Positions 38,204 to 47,661 of a stretch of 64,000 nt of DNA are shown piece after piece. The position numbers and the translations under genes are program-made. Origin of the DNA: Sodiomyces alkalinus F11 (lineage: Eukaryota; Ascomycota; Sordariomycetes; Glomerellales; Plectosphaerellaceae); contig NW_021167087.1 of the NCBI RefSeq assembly GCF_003711515.1, positions 1,298,799 to 1,362,798 of the forward strand. The letters run 5' to 3'. Under the pieces are notes generated by a model that saw only the letters and a list, made by a program, of their open reading frames with translations, was not told the origin of the DNA and made no database searches. Numbering within the stretch: the stretch's first letter is position 1; the number at the start of each line of letters is the position of its first letter.

Positions 38204-39907
38204 ATGGTCCGTTTACTTTACGGGATGGGCCGTTTAGCTCACCTATTACACTCGTTGCTGATCATCTCCACCTTGCTCAACTTTGCTTTCTCAGCATCTG
38301 GTTATCCTGTCTTTGACCCCCCTGCTACTCCCCGTGCCGCCCTCGTTGCCCTAGTCGAGAATGGCGATATGGAGGCAATGGTGTCCACCATCAACCAGAT
38401 GGAAACCCACTTCAATGGACCCTATGGCTACGACTGGACCCTCTTCAGCCATGAGGAACTCTCTCTCGAGTTTAAGCAGGCCGCTTCCAATGCCACACAT
38501 GCTGCTGTCACTTTCGATATCATCCCAGAGGAGCACTGGTCTGTTCCTGCCTGGATCGATCTCCATCGTTACGAGTCCCGTCACAGCCTTCCGTAGGAGG
38601 GAGGCTGTCATGGTCACAGCGGTGTCAACGGAGGAGCCTACCACCATAAAGCCCGTTGGAATGCCGGTCTCTTTGCACGGGAGCCCCGCCTTCGATTCTA
38701 TGACTGGTACTGGAAAGTTGAGCCTGGAGTAAGTGCAGAAAATGCAGAAACACTGATGTAATCTTGAGACCTTGGGTCTTCAGTTAATCAGTACGTTGAT
38801 GCATATTTACAGACACAGATTACGCACGACTTCAACTTTGACGTTTTCCGTACCATGCACGATGAGCGCTACTACTTCGGTCTGAATAGCTTTCCAAAAA
38901 TCTCCCCCGAGGCTTCGCAGATGCTGCTGGAGACTGTCACGCAGTTCATGGACGAGCACCGCGAGATTGTCTGGCCCATAGCCGACATTGCCTGGCTCAA
39001 CACCTCGAACACCCAACGCCATGTCAATGCAAAACCTGCACCCCGGAAGCAACAGCAACTGCAGCAAGATTCTTACAAGGAAGGGGCCCATCTGGCCGTT
39101 GGAGATCACAATCAGACAGGACTTGGCTTCGCTGCTGCAGACGATATCGCCGACAATGGTTCTCAAGAGCTTGGTAGCAAAACTGGCAGCTCTGCGGTCA
39201 CGTACAGCAGCATCTTTTCACGATGTCCCGAGGCGGGGTCCACTCAGTGCCCCCGTGAGACGCCCTTCGAGCTAGGAAGTCTCCATACTTTCAGAAGCCC
39301 CGAGTACATCAAGTTCTTCAACCACCTCGACTCCCTCGGCGAGTTCTACTACAACCACATCGGCGACGTCCCCATCCGCTCCATCGGCGCCACTCTTTTC
39401 GTGCTCGAGCGATGGGTCTGGCTCCTCCCCGACACCGAGTGCAAGGTCGGCGAATATTGCCCGCCCGAGCTTAATCTCGGCGAGGTCAGCTTCTTAGCCA
39501 GCATCAACGGCGGTGATATTTTTGGCTGGGACGAAGATTATGTTCGCTTCGTCAAGAACAATCTCCTCCTCTGGGTCCAACCCTGGAACGCCATCCTCGA
39601 GGACTTTCGCCGACAAGACGAGGTCCCGGCCCCGCCTCTGGGCCACACGACCCTCGACGACCGCAACCAGGAGCCAATTTGGGACTGGCATATCAAAATT
39701 TACTTATTCAAAGAGTGGGTTCGCACGTGGACCCTGATCAATGTTGACCTGGAGCTGGAGCCCTTTGACATACCCGGTAACGAAGCCCCGCAGACGACGG
39801 ATGTCCCAGCTGAGAAGAAATCGCTACTGAGCTTCCTGGAAGAGAAGTTAATCAAGCCCCACGTCGATAACTACCGCATTTACGGGGATGAATTTGGGAA
39901 TATCTGA
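38204..39907 (+). pseudogene. GT15 alpha-1,2-mannosyltransferase (Kre2/Mnt1 family) with in-frame stop
   Basis: Family GT15 enzymes are type II Golgi mannosyltransferases that extend O- and N-glycans. Exons 38204-38728 and 38813-39907 join in phase and would encode 539 codons, but codon 131 is TAG (38594-38596). Coding similarity continues in the same frame on both sides. Before the stop are RAALVALVENGDMEAMV and EEHWSVPAWIDLHRYES; after it come YHHKARWNAGLFAREPR, YDWYWKVEPG and THDFNFDVFRTMHDERY. PFELGSLHTFRS carries the Glu equivalent to the Kre2 catalytic residue, followed by FYYNHIGDVPIRSIGATLF. An N-terminal signal anchor lies at about residues 8-30. A Gln/Asp-rich insert (about 39010-39230) and a C-terminal extension of about 150 residues are unusual for GT15. 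A CAG-to-TAG transition would explain the stop. No intron of sensible length hides it, but sequencing error or readthrough cannot be excluded. Confidence 0.75.
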
Positions 39908-40737
39908 TCCTTCTGCTACGGCGATTTCCCTTTCCAAATTCCCGGTGTAATACATCAACTCGACTAACACTGCAAATACGGTTGAGAATAGAGAAAGTCA
40001 TGGCAAATTCGTTATACCTGTCCAGTCTCATATATAATCAGTGTCTTTTCATGACGGACGATAACATGGTCGTTTGACCGCTTGTGACACTCGTGCTGAA
40101 TTCAGGGGCCATTCAGGGTAATTTGGGGGGTTGCCAGTTGGTACCAGGTGATAGCCCCTGGTGCGGACCTCATATCCACTGACCCCTGACCGACGGCGAC
40201 GGCGACGAGAACCATAGGTACGAGTTTGTATGAGATATCTCACGAGCACTTTAAGAGAGAGAGAAAACGGCTTGAACGTTCTCGGTAATAATGCCGAAGT
40301 TCACGTCACACCCGGACCTACGGTTGACGGTTGTGGCTTCGGCATTCGACGCCCCGAGCCGAACTGCGCGCTCAGTGGTGCGGTTATGGCACAATCCCCG
40401 TCACGGCACTTGGTCGGTCGTAATCCTTCGTCAAGTCTGTTCCGAAGATGGCCAAGCTTGCGCGTGCGCAATGGCTAGCGGAGTAGGTGGAGGTAAGCGA
40501 TAGCCGACGGATTATGTCCAAGCGAGAGAGGGGGCTTTGCGTCTGGGCCATGTCGATCGATATAAAAGCTGGTTGATTCTGGCCTGCGGATCATGCTTGA
40601 TCTTGGAAGTGCCGTCTTCCGTGGCACCAGGTCAACAACTGGACGACGTAGGACCCGTCTACCGATATAACGACCCAACGACCGACCCTACTCGTGCCTC
40701 ACAGCTACAAAGCCGCGACGCGGTACACCTCCTCACA
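39908..40737. other. Intergenic region upstream of GH43
   Basis: This holds the 3' flank of the GT15 gene and the promoter of the GH43 gene. The only clear signal is a TATAAAA sequence at 40561-40567. An open frame runs into the GH43 coding sequence from 40537, but its N-terminal part has no signal peptide, so it is treated as leader. Confidence 0.5.
40561..40567 (+). promoter_or_regulatory. TATA box for GH43 gene
   Basis: TATAAAA lies 171 bp upstream of the chosen GH43 start codon at 40738, inside otherwise balanced sequence. This spacing suits a fungal TATA promoter with a leader of about 130-150 nt. It also supports the downstream ATG as the real start. Confidence 0.45.
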
Positions 40738-42207
40738 ATGTTCACCTCCTGGCGAGACGTGGTTCGTGCAACGACAACGGCACTCGTTGTCGGGCTCGCC
40801 ATCCTCGCCGGTCCCCGATCGGCCGCCGCCTCACCCTCGCCAGCCGTCAGCTACACCAACACGCTCATCCACCAGCGCGCGGACCCGCACATCGTCAAGC
40901 ACACCGACGGATGGTACTACTTCACAGCCACGGTGCCCGAGTACGACCGCATCATCCTGCGGCGGGCCGAGACGATCCAGGGCCTCAGCGGCGCGGAGGA
41001 AGTCGTCGTCTGGGACCGCGACGCGTCCGGCACGGGGGTAGGCTACGTCTGGGCGCCCGAGCTGCACCACATCGACGGCAAGTGGTACGTCCACTTCGCG
41101 CTGGGGATCCGCGACGCCTTCGACATCCGGCCCTTCGTCATCGAGGGCACGGGGGCGAACCCGCTGACGGCGGACTGGGTCGAGAAGGGCGTGGTGAGGA
41201 CGAACTGGGAGACCTTCTCGCTGGACGCCACCACCTTCGTCGCCAACGGCACGCGGTACCTCTGCTGGGCGCAGAACGACCCCACCACGGGCGACAGCGG
41301 CACGAGCTTGCTCCTCGCCCCGATGGAGAACCCCTGGACGCTCCGCCTGCCGGCCGTGGTCATCTCCCGGCCCGAATACCCCTGGGAGCGCGTCGGGCAT
41401 AACGTCAACGAGGGCGCGTACGTCGTCGAGCGCAACGGGAGGCTGTACATGCCCTACTCGGCGGCGGCGACGGATCATAACTACGCCGTCGGGATGCTGA
41501 GCGCCGATGCTGACGCCGACCTCATGGACCCGGCTTCGTGGGAGAAGGCCTCCGAGCCGCTGTTCGTTAGTAACGCGCTCACGGGCCAGTGGGGTCCCGG
41601 CCACCACACGTTCACGGTCTCCGAGGACGGGCTGAGCGACCTGATCGTCTACCACGCCCGCAACTACAGCAGGGTGGTGGGCGAGCCGCTGAACAACCCG
41701 GACCGCCATACCCGCGTGCAAAAGGTCTACTGGGGAGCGGACGGCACGCCTGATTTCGGGATCCCCGTCCCTGACGGCCCTACGCCTTTCCGTTTCCGCT
41801 CCCACAATGACGAGACGCTGTATACTCGCCACGGGGCAGACGGCGGGGGTCCCGTGTCGCTCCACCTCGCGGCGGATCGCCCGGTTCGGGAGACGCAGTT
41901 CCGGGTGGTGAGCCCCGGGTTTGCGGGCGAGGGAACGGTGAGCCTCGAGGCGGCTAGCCACCCTGGCGAGTTTCTCCGGGATAAGAATGGGATTGTCGAG
42001 TTGGCGCCCCAGGGCGACCAGGATACGACGCCCGCGAGCGCCAGTTTCGTTCAGGTGGAGGGTCTGGCTGATGGCGAGGGGGTGTCGTTTGCCCTGGCGA
42101 ATGATCGAGCGAGGTATATCCGGAGTCGGGCGGACAGGCTCCTCGTCGTCGCACCGGTGAACGGAGCGGGGGAGGCCGCCAGTTTGGCAACGTTTTATAC
42201 CGAGTGA
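40738..42207 (+). CDS. Secreted GH43 arabinofuranosidase/arabinanase with C-terminal AbfB-like domain
   Basis: Predicted extracellular glycoside hydrolase that releases arabinose from arabinan or arabinoxylan. It is intronless, 489 aa. The start at 40738 is chosen because it opens a signal peptide (about residues 1-30, ending near GPRSAAA); an upstream in-frame start at 40537 would bury it. The GH43 five-bladed domain covers about 35-335. The catalytic base is Asp49 (ADPHIV), the pKa-modulating Asp163 lies in LDATTF, and the acid is Glu225 (NEGAYV). The motif VGYVWAPELHHIDGKWY is typical of this family. Residues from about 345 to the end (FRFRSHNDETLYTRHG, FLRDKNG, ARYIRSR) match an arabinose-binding AbfB/CBM42-type beta-trefoil. 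Overall it resembles GH43 subfamily 26 exo-arabinofuranosidases. It ends 147 bp from the convergent acyl-CoA dehydrogenase. Confidence 0.9.
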   Translation: MFTSWRDVVRATTTALVVGLAILAGPRSAAASPSPAVSYTNTLIHQRADPHIVKHTDGWYYFTATVPEYDRIILRRAETIQGLSGAEEVVVWDRDASGTGVGYVWAPELHHIDGKWYVHFALGIRDAFDIRPFVIEGTGANPLTADWVEKGVVRTNWETFSLDATTFVANGTRYLCWAQNDPTTGDSGTSLLLAPMENPWTLRLPAVVISRPEYPWERVGHNVNEGAYVVERNGRLYMPYSAAATDHNYAVGMLSADADADLMDPASWEKASEPLFVSNALTGQWGPGHHTFTVSEDGLSDLIVYHARNYSRVVGEPLNNPDRHTRVQKVYWGADGTPDFGIPVPDGPTPFRFRSHNDETLYTRHGADGGGPVSLHLAADRPVRETQFRVVSPGFAGEGTVSLEAASHPGEFLRDKNGIVELAPQGDQDTTPASASFVQVEGLADGEGVSFALANDRARYIRSRADRLLVVAPVNGAGEAASLATFYTE

Positions 42208-42354
42208 TGAATGGTTTTACGAGGACTAACATCACTAGAAGATGGGCGAGTTAGTCAATAGATGAATTTTTCGCATTGGAGACTTGGAAGTGAGTTTGTC
42301 GCTTAGCTGCTCGATGTTTATGTCGCTCGTGGAGGTGATGTGCCGGATGGTGGG

Positions 42355-43683
42355 TCAATAACTCCGCGGCAACTTGAGCACCTTCTCGCTGATAAAGTTC
42401 AGGATCATCTCTCGGCTCACCGGTGCAATGCGCGGCACCAGAGACTCCCTGAACCACCGTTCGACATCGTACTCGACGGCGTACCCCATCCCGCCATGGG
42501 CCAAGACGGCCCTCTCGCAAGCCGCAAAGGCGGCCTCGGCCGCAAGGTACTTGGCGCTGTTCGCGGCCACAGCGACGTCGTGGACGCTGACGGAACCGTC
42601 GCCGCCCCTGCTGGCGTCATACAGCCTGGCCGCGTGGTAGGTAGCCAGCTTGGCCGCTTCGAGACGCATGTACGCGTCGGCCAGGGGATGCGCGACGGAT
42701 TGGTTCATGCCGATGGGGCGCCGGAACACGACGCGCTCCTTGGCGTAGGTGGCGGCCTTGGCCAGGGCGGCGTAGCCCAGCCCGAGGGCCTCGCCGGCGA
42801 GGAGACACCGCTCGGCGTTCATGCCGTGGAGGATCATCTTGAAGCCGTTGCCTTCGTCGCCGATGAGAGAGGAGCTGGGCACGCGGTAGTCGTCGAAGAA
42901 GACCTCGTTGGCGTCGACGGCGCGGCCTCCCATCTTCTTGATCCTGCGGATGTCGAGGCCTGGTTTGTCTCTGTCGAGATGGATGAAGAAGAGGGAAAGA
43001 GAGTCGGGTGCGGTGCGCGCTAAGAGGACCATCTTGGCCGCGACCTGGGCGCAGGTGATCCAGATTTTCTTCCCCGTGATGCTGTACGATCCGTCTTTGC
43101 GTTTGGTGGCCGTGGTCGATAGAGATAAGGTGTCGAGTCCCGCGTCGGGCTCGGTCACGCCGAAACAGACGCGCCATTTCCCGGAAACGACGTTGGGGAT
43201 CGCCGTCTCGAGCTGGGGCTGGGACGCGAAGGCGGCCAGGGGTTGGGTGGCGTAGACGTTGGCGTGGACGGACTGCGCGCCCGCCATGCCTGCGCCGGAT
43301 TCCGTGATGGCCTGCATCATCATGGTCGCCTCGGAGATGCCCAGCCCGGCGCCGCCGAGAGACTCGGGGAGCGCGATGCCCAGCCAGCCGTCCTTGGCCA
43401 GGGCGGCGTGGAAGTCTTTCGGATCGGTCTCGGTTTGGTCTCGTTCCTGCCAGTATGTGTTGGGGAACTCGGAGCAGATTCGGCCAATGGCCTCCCTTAC
43501 CATGATCTGGTTCTCGGTAAACCCAGCCATGCTCATTATGCCCCTTGTCCCTGGTGAGGGGATAGCTGTGATTCTTCTCATCGGTCGAGCGGACTCGGAG
43601 TATGGGACTGAGGAACATGGGGGGAACCGTGAGATGGGAGGCCGAGTAAACCGTTGGAGCTGGGAGCATAGTGTCCGCGACAT
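42355..43683 (-). CDS. Acyl-CoA dehydrogenase, likely mitochondrial
   Basis: FAD flavoenzyme that introduces a double bond alpha-beta to the CoA thioester in fatty-acid or branched-chain oxidation. One uninterrupted frame gives 442 aa. Residues 1-50 are Arg/Ser/Pro-rich with no acidic cluster and look like a mitochondrial presequence. A downstream Met near residue 52 could start a cytosolic or peroxisomal form, but no SKL-type tail exists (it ends LPRSY). The N-terminal helical domain includes DGWLGIALPESLGGAGLG. The middle beta domain carries FGVTEPDAGLDTLSLSTTA and GKKIWITCAQ. The C-terminal helical domain includes ERVVFRRPIGMNQSVAHPLA and AHGGMGYAVEYDVERWFRES. The substrate chain length cannot be read from the sequence. 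It is convergent with GH43 and has a separate promoter upstream of 43683. Confidence 0.9.
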   Translation of the reverse strand: MSRTLCSQLQRFTRPPISRFPPCSSVPYSESARPMRRITAIPSPGTRGIMSMAGFTENQIMVREAIGRICSEFPNTYWQERDQTETDPKDFHAALAKDGWLGIALPESLGGAGLGISEATMMMQAITESGAGMAGAQSVHANVYATQPLAAFASQPQLETAIPNVVSGKWRVCFGVTEPDAGLDTLSLSTTATKRKDGSYSITGKKIWITCAQVAAKMVLLARTAPDSLSLFFIHLDRDKPGLDIRRIKKMGGRAVDANEVFFDDYRVPSSSLIGDEGNGFKMILHGMNAERCLLAGEALGLGYAALAKAATYAKERVVFRRPIGMNQSVAHPLADAYMRLEAAKLATYHAARLYDASRGGDGSVSVHDVAVAANSAKYLAAEAAFAACERAVLAHGGMGYAVEYDVERWFRESLVPRIAPVSREMILNFISEKVLKLPRSY

Positions 43684-44951
43684 CTTCGAACAATTGCAGA
43701 CGTAGAATGAAGGAGAGCTATAGCATTACAAACCATGCTTAACATCGAACTCGAGGTAATAATGGTGGTATTGCCTTGAGGGTAGATAGTAGACTCGTGG
43801 GTAAGTCGGGAGTCGGGAGTCGTGACTCGGGAACTTGTCAGGGGTCTGAGGTTCCAGGATCACGTGTTATCATTGATCTTGCAATTGATGAGTAAGCATA
43901 TAATTATGTAATCCTCTCTGCTTCGCTGGTACCCTACGAATACAGGAATCGAAGGCGGAACACAAACAGCACAGCCAAAACAGGTGCTGCAGCTTTGTTG
44001 AATTCATGTTGGGAGTTGATATGATCCAAAGGGGCGCAGAATCAGGGATTGTATGGTTTGTCTTCTGTCCTCAGCCTCGGTGTTCAGTTCAACATTAGTG
44101 TACCTGTAATTATATGTAAGGTAAGGTAGGTACCACAAAACGAAGGTGAGAAAGGTGGGTCGAGAGAAGCCAACCAGATCATTCTAGAAAACGTCACGTG
44201 AGACATGTTTCGTAATCATGTCCTTTCTGGAAATCCAAGAGTTGTTCCTCGCATCATACCGGTACATGCACCTTCAATGAACCTACCAGGCTACCAGCTG
44301 CGGACTCCGCCTCCTCTGCACCTCACTTTGTCTCAGTTCGTTGAGAAATCACCAGCTATAAGTCAATCTTTGTTGGTTCCGTTGGGTTCAACTCGAGTTC
44401 CACCGCTGCCCGTCGTGTCCCAAGATCCCAACTGCCATCCAATGCCATTAAACTCGACCTCGTCTTCCCCTCGTGAAGATGGACCATACCCAGCATCCGC
44501 GGATATCCTGCCCGCGGTGATCTCTCTCCAAAATCCCACCGTCGCCTACCGATACGGCTGGGAGTTTGTATGGGGCGTCGGCGTGACTGGTCGACTCGCA
44601 CTCCATCATCCACCTCCCCGCCGGCGAGTACAGGTTCTCATGGCGACTCCACATGGGATCCTGGTGCGATCCCGGCCGTCGTTGGCATCCCTGACCCATG
44701 GTGGAAAGTGGCTCGTTCCTCTTCACCTGTATCTTTGGGGGTTTTACCATGGTCTCTATTCTCATCCGTTAAGGGTTGTTGCTAAACGGTCTCCCTTACG
44801 CTTTAATGTTCCCTCGGGTGTCTGTCTCGCGTCACATGGTTGTCATGATTATTATGAATGCATTCCCCTTTGTTACCACGCTCAGATCAATTTCACCAGT
44901 GACAAATGTCACCTCTCAAGGTAAGCAAAGCCAGTTGGCCGTCTTATCTAA
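43684..44951. other. Intergenic region, 1.27 kb
   Basis: This lies between the acyl-CoA dehydrogenase promoter and the 3' end of the six-cysteine membrane protein. AAGGTAAGGTAGGTACC-type motifs occur at 44116-44134. A 239-codon open frame at 44205-44924 has no recognisable features and is not accepted as a gene. Confidence 0.5.
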
Positions 44952-46981
44952 CTACCTCCGTGGCTGCTGGCTGGAATCAAGCCCAGCCGAATCCCCATGA
45001 CCCATCTGGCCTTGGCCTCGCGATTGCCCGTACCGCGGTGCATTCACACCTCCCTGCATGTGTGGTCCGTAACCCACGGGAGACTGACCCTCCAATTCCG
45101 ACGGCAGCCGCTGTGTCTGTCTGTTCCGTCGCCCCTGTCTAGGATACGCCGCCGGCGCCAAATGGCCCTGCAACTCCGCAGGCGGGGCCTGCTGCGACCC
45201 ATACACCTCAGGCGGCATAGGTATCTGCGTCTCCGGATGGAGCTCGGAGATCCGCCCCTGGCCGTGCAGCTCCACGGGCGGGGCCTGCTGCGACCCATAC
45301 ACCTCGGGCGGCATGGGCGTGTGCGTCTCCGAATGAAGCTCGGAGATCGCGCCCTGGATGCTAAGCTCGGCCTTGTCGTCCCAGGGACCTGGCTCGTCTG
45401 GGACCGAGGCAGCAGGGGCCGCAGGGGTCGCCGCATTGGCTTGTTGCTTGCGACGAATGAACCAGACGAGGCCGACGGTGATGAGGAGGACAGCCACGCC
45501 GCCTACTGCGCCGCCTACGATGACGCCAATATTGGGTCCCGAGCCCGCCGAACCGTCGTCAGAATCATCACCATCGCCGTTGCCGGTTGGCTCGGTGCCG
45601 CTGGATGCCGTGCGGCTTGCCCCGTTCTCGGCAGTGGGGATTTTTCGCGAAGCTGCAACAACAAAAGTTAGCGATGCTTTACGTTTTGAATCGGGAAGTT
45701 GAAAGGGAAGGGACCAAAAGAGTGACGAAAAAAAAGGTGGGGGGGAGAGAGAGTTGGAGGAAGAGAGAGAGTGGGAGGAAGAGAGAAGGGGGGGAAACAT
45801 ACGGGACGAATCAGCGGTGGCCACGACGTCGCCCCGGGCAGCGGAGCAATAAAAGTCAAAGACTGCAACGGCGGAGCGAACGGCGGAGCGGACGGGATCG
45901 CCCTCCCCCAACACCGAGCCGCAGAGTTCCGACGCCGCAGAGCGCACAGACGTCGAGACGACACTGTGCTTGGTCTCCCTGAGACAAATGCACGACGCGA
46001 GGGCCTGGGGCCCCTGGGGACACAACGAAGACGTCTGGCGTCGGAAGGCGACCGAGACGGCCGACTGGGCGCAGGGCAGCAGAGAGCTGTACTGGTCGAG
46101 CGCGGCGATGTGGGAGGGCATGTCGCCTGGTGGCGAAGACGGCGTGGGGAGGTGGGTGATGCCGCTGACCATGTTGCAGTAGGCGGAGAAGAACTGATGG
46201 GCGGACGACACGTCTTCTTGGGCGTTGCAGCTGAACATGGCGTCCCTGTTGATTTGGCGGCTGATCCGGCGCGAGTTGTCGTTTTTGGTGCACATGCAGG
46301 GCGCGTACAGGCTGACGATCTGGGGACAGTACGGCGACTATCGTGGGGCTAGTGTCAGTACCGCAAAGGGGTGTAGAGGGCATATGAAGAAGAGTCCCTG
46401 TCATATCATAATGACAAGACTCAAGAGGTTCATACGTACCATGAGGGACACAGCATCGGTCAGGGCACCCTGGACGCATTGCGCGAGGCTGCTATACTGG
46501 GGTACTTCGGTGATCATCTGGCGCACAATGTTGAAGGAGGGGGTTGGGAGTTGAAATATGCGCGTCGGGGTACAGTAGGCTTGGAAGACGATGTCGGCGC
46601 TCGTCCTGTCCTCCGTCGCCGTTGCGCCGCAGTTGAAGGTGACGCCGAAGGCGATGGAAGCGGCCATGGCCTGGGAGTTGTTGCCATCCGTGCAGACACA
46701 CGATTGCAGCTCGCTAGCATCACTGCCGCAGGAAGAGGTCATGACCCCGACTGTGGACAGGGCGGATTGAGCGCATGGTGCCTGAGAGGGGATGTCAGTA
46801 GTGCTCTCACTGCGCGACATAAGAAGAGAGGGGCCACGGCCCACGGGTCAATGTGATTATGTGAACGCACCAAGAGAGAATAGATGTCCAACTGGGTGAT
46901 GTATGGTACATTTTGCGCGAGAACGGCGGCAGAGGAAATCGTGAGCGAAAGTAACAGGTAGGGAAGAGGAGGAGGCGGCAT
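44952..46981 (-). CDS. Single-pass membrane protein with three tandem six-cysteine modules
   Basis: Unnamed fungal surface protein. Four exons are inferred: 46981-46871, 46781-46440, 46337-45803 and 45652-44952, giving 562 aa. A signal peptide covers residues 1-22. Three tandem modules follow with nearly fixed spacing, C-x14to16-C-x9-C-x-C-x20-C-x16to24-C. Their Cys are at 40, 55, 65, 67, 88, 107; then 139, 155, 165, 167, 188, 205; then 240, 257, 267, 269, 290, 315. Similar linkers (LPTPS ... YSSL) precede modules 2 and 3. The pattern is CFEM-like in its CxC but has six rather than eight Cys. A Gly/Asp-rich stalk precedes a TM helix (about 371-394, GVIVGGAVGGVAVLLITVGL), then a basic stop-transfer RRK. 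The cytoplasmic tail has two copies of a 32-residue repeat centred on PMPPEVYGSQQAPP. It may be a cell-wall sensor; this is inference. Confidence 0.8.
45162..45353. repeat. Two tandem 96-bp direct repeats in the membrane-protein tail
   Basis: Two adjacent copies with a 96-bp period encode 32-residue units, each containing PMPPEVYGSQQAPP and ISELH. The copies differ at scattered bases but keep the frame, so this is an in-frame coding duplication in the last exon of the six-cysteine membrane protein. Outer limits are approximate. Confidence 0.8.
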
Positions 46982-47321
46982 GCTGAAGTCGGCGAAGAAA
47001 TTGACCGCAAAGGTCCGATATCAAGGGTTTTTTTTTTTTTTCTCCCCGGGGACATTAGGCGGCGGGTCAAGTGTCGCGTCAACAGGTTGTCGGACGCGAT
47101 GTCGACTTTGAGCATGCGATGATGCGATACTCGAGGATCAGCAGAGGAAGTGAAATTGAAGTGGAAAGACTCCCCAGCCCGTACCAAGATGGGGGAACCA
47201 AGGCGCCCAGTCGATCTCCATGGGAAAAAAAAAATCTGGGGATTGCGGCGTCAGTTCCGTGTTTTCTCCAGGAGGGGCGATAATACACGCGAAGAACGGG
47301 ATGACCCCGGTGGTTGAATTC
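46982..47321. other. Promoter region of the six-cysteine gene
   Basis: This 340-bp stretch upstream of the minus-strand membrane-protein gene holds a T-run at about 47027-47041 (an A-run in the gene's direction). It ends at the 9-bp direct repeat that borders the MITE. No TATA box was obvious. Confidence 0.4.
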
Positions 47322-47661
47322 GGGTAGCAGTATCCTGTATGTCCCCTGTCCGGTATCCCGGCGACGCCTGTGCTATTTAGGAAAGGTTTGCCAAGGGATC
47401 CGAGATGAGTCTGTGCCCGTTAAGGAATCGGCTTCGTAAATAGGGCTTGATACAAGGCGAATTCGTATTAATCTTAAATCCTACGTCTTAGTTAATTGAC
47501 AACACTAACGTCTTTGTGTCCGCGACCTCACGATATACCGGGCTGGGACCTTAGGCCATAACAGGCATAGACTCTAACTTCGGATCCCTTGGCAAACCTA
47601 TCCTAAATAGTATAGGAGTCGTCGGAATACCGAACAGGGGACATACAGCATACAACTACTC
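47322..47661. mobile_element. MITE-like DNA element, about 83-bp terminal inverted repeats, 9-bp target duplication
   Basis: Left arm 47322-47404 and right arm 47580-47661 are imperfect reverse complements. They share long identical blocks such as CTGTATGTCCCCTG and GGTTTGCCAAGGGATCCGA. Most mismatches are transitions. The 340-bp element is bordered by GTTGAATTC at 47313-47321 and again at 47662-47670, a 9-bp direct repeat as expected of a target-site duplication. The 175-bp centre codes for nothing. Long TIRs with 9-bp duplications are typical of Mutator-like (MULE) elements, so it is probably a non-autonomous MULE derivative. No transposase lies in the window. Confidence 0.82.

Noticed and set aside
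38560..38640. A small intron hiding the GT15 stop
   Set aside because: Available GT...AG pairs give about 29 or 52 nt. The first is too short, and neither length keeps the frame.
30449..42207. Secondary-metabolite cluster around the two P450s
   Set aside because: No polyketide synthase, NRPS, terpene cyclase, dedicated transporter or Zn2Cys6 regulator is present. The genes between are CFEM, GT15 and GH43.
44205..44924. A 239-codon plus-strand open frame between the acyl-CoA dehydrogenase and six-cysteine genes
   Set aside because: No domain, signal peptide or consistent codon pattern. Other frames in the same place look equally protein-like, so chance is more likely.
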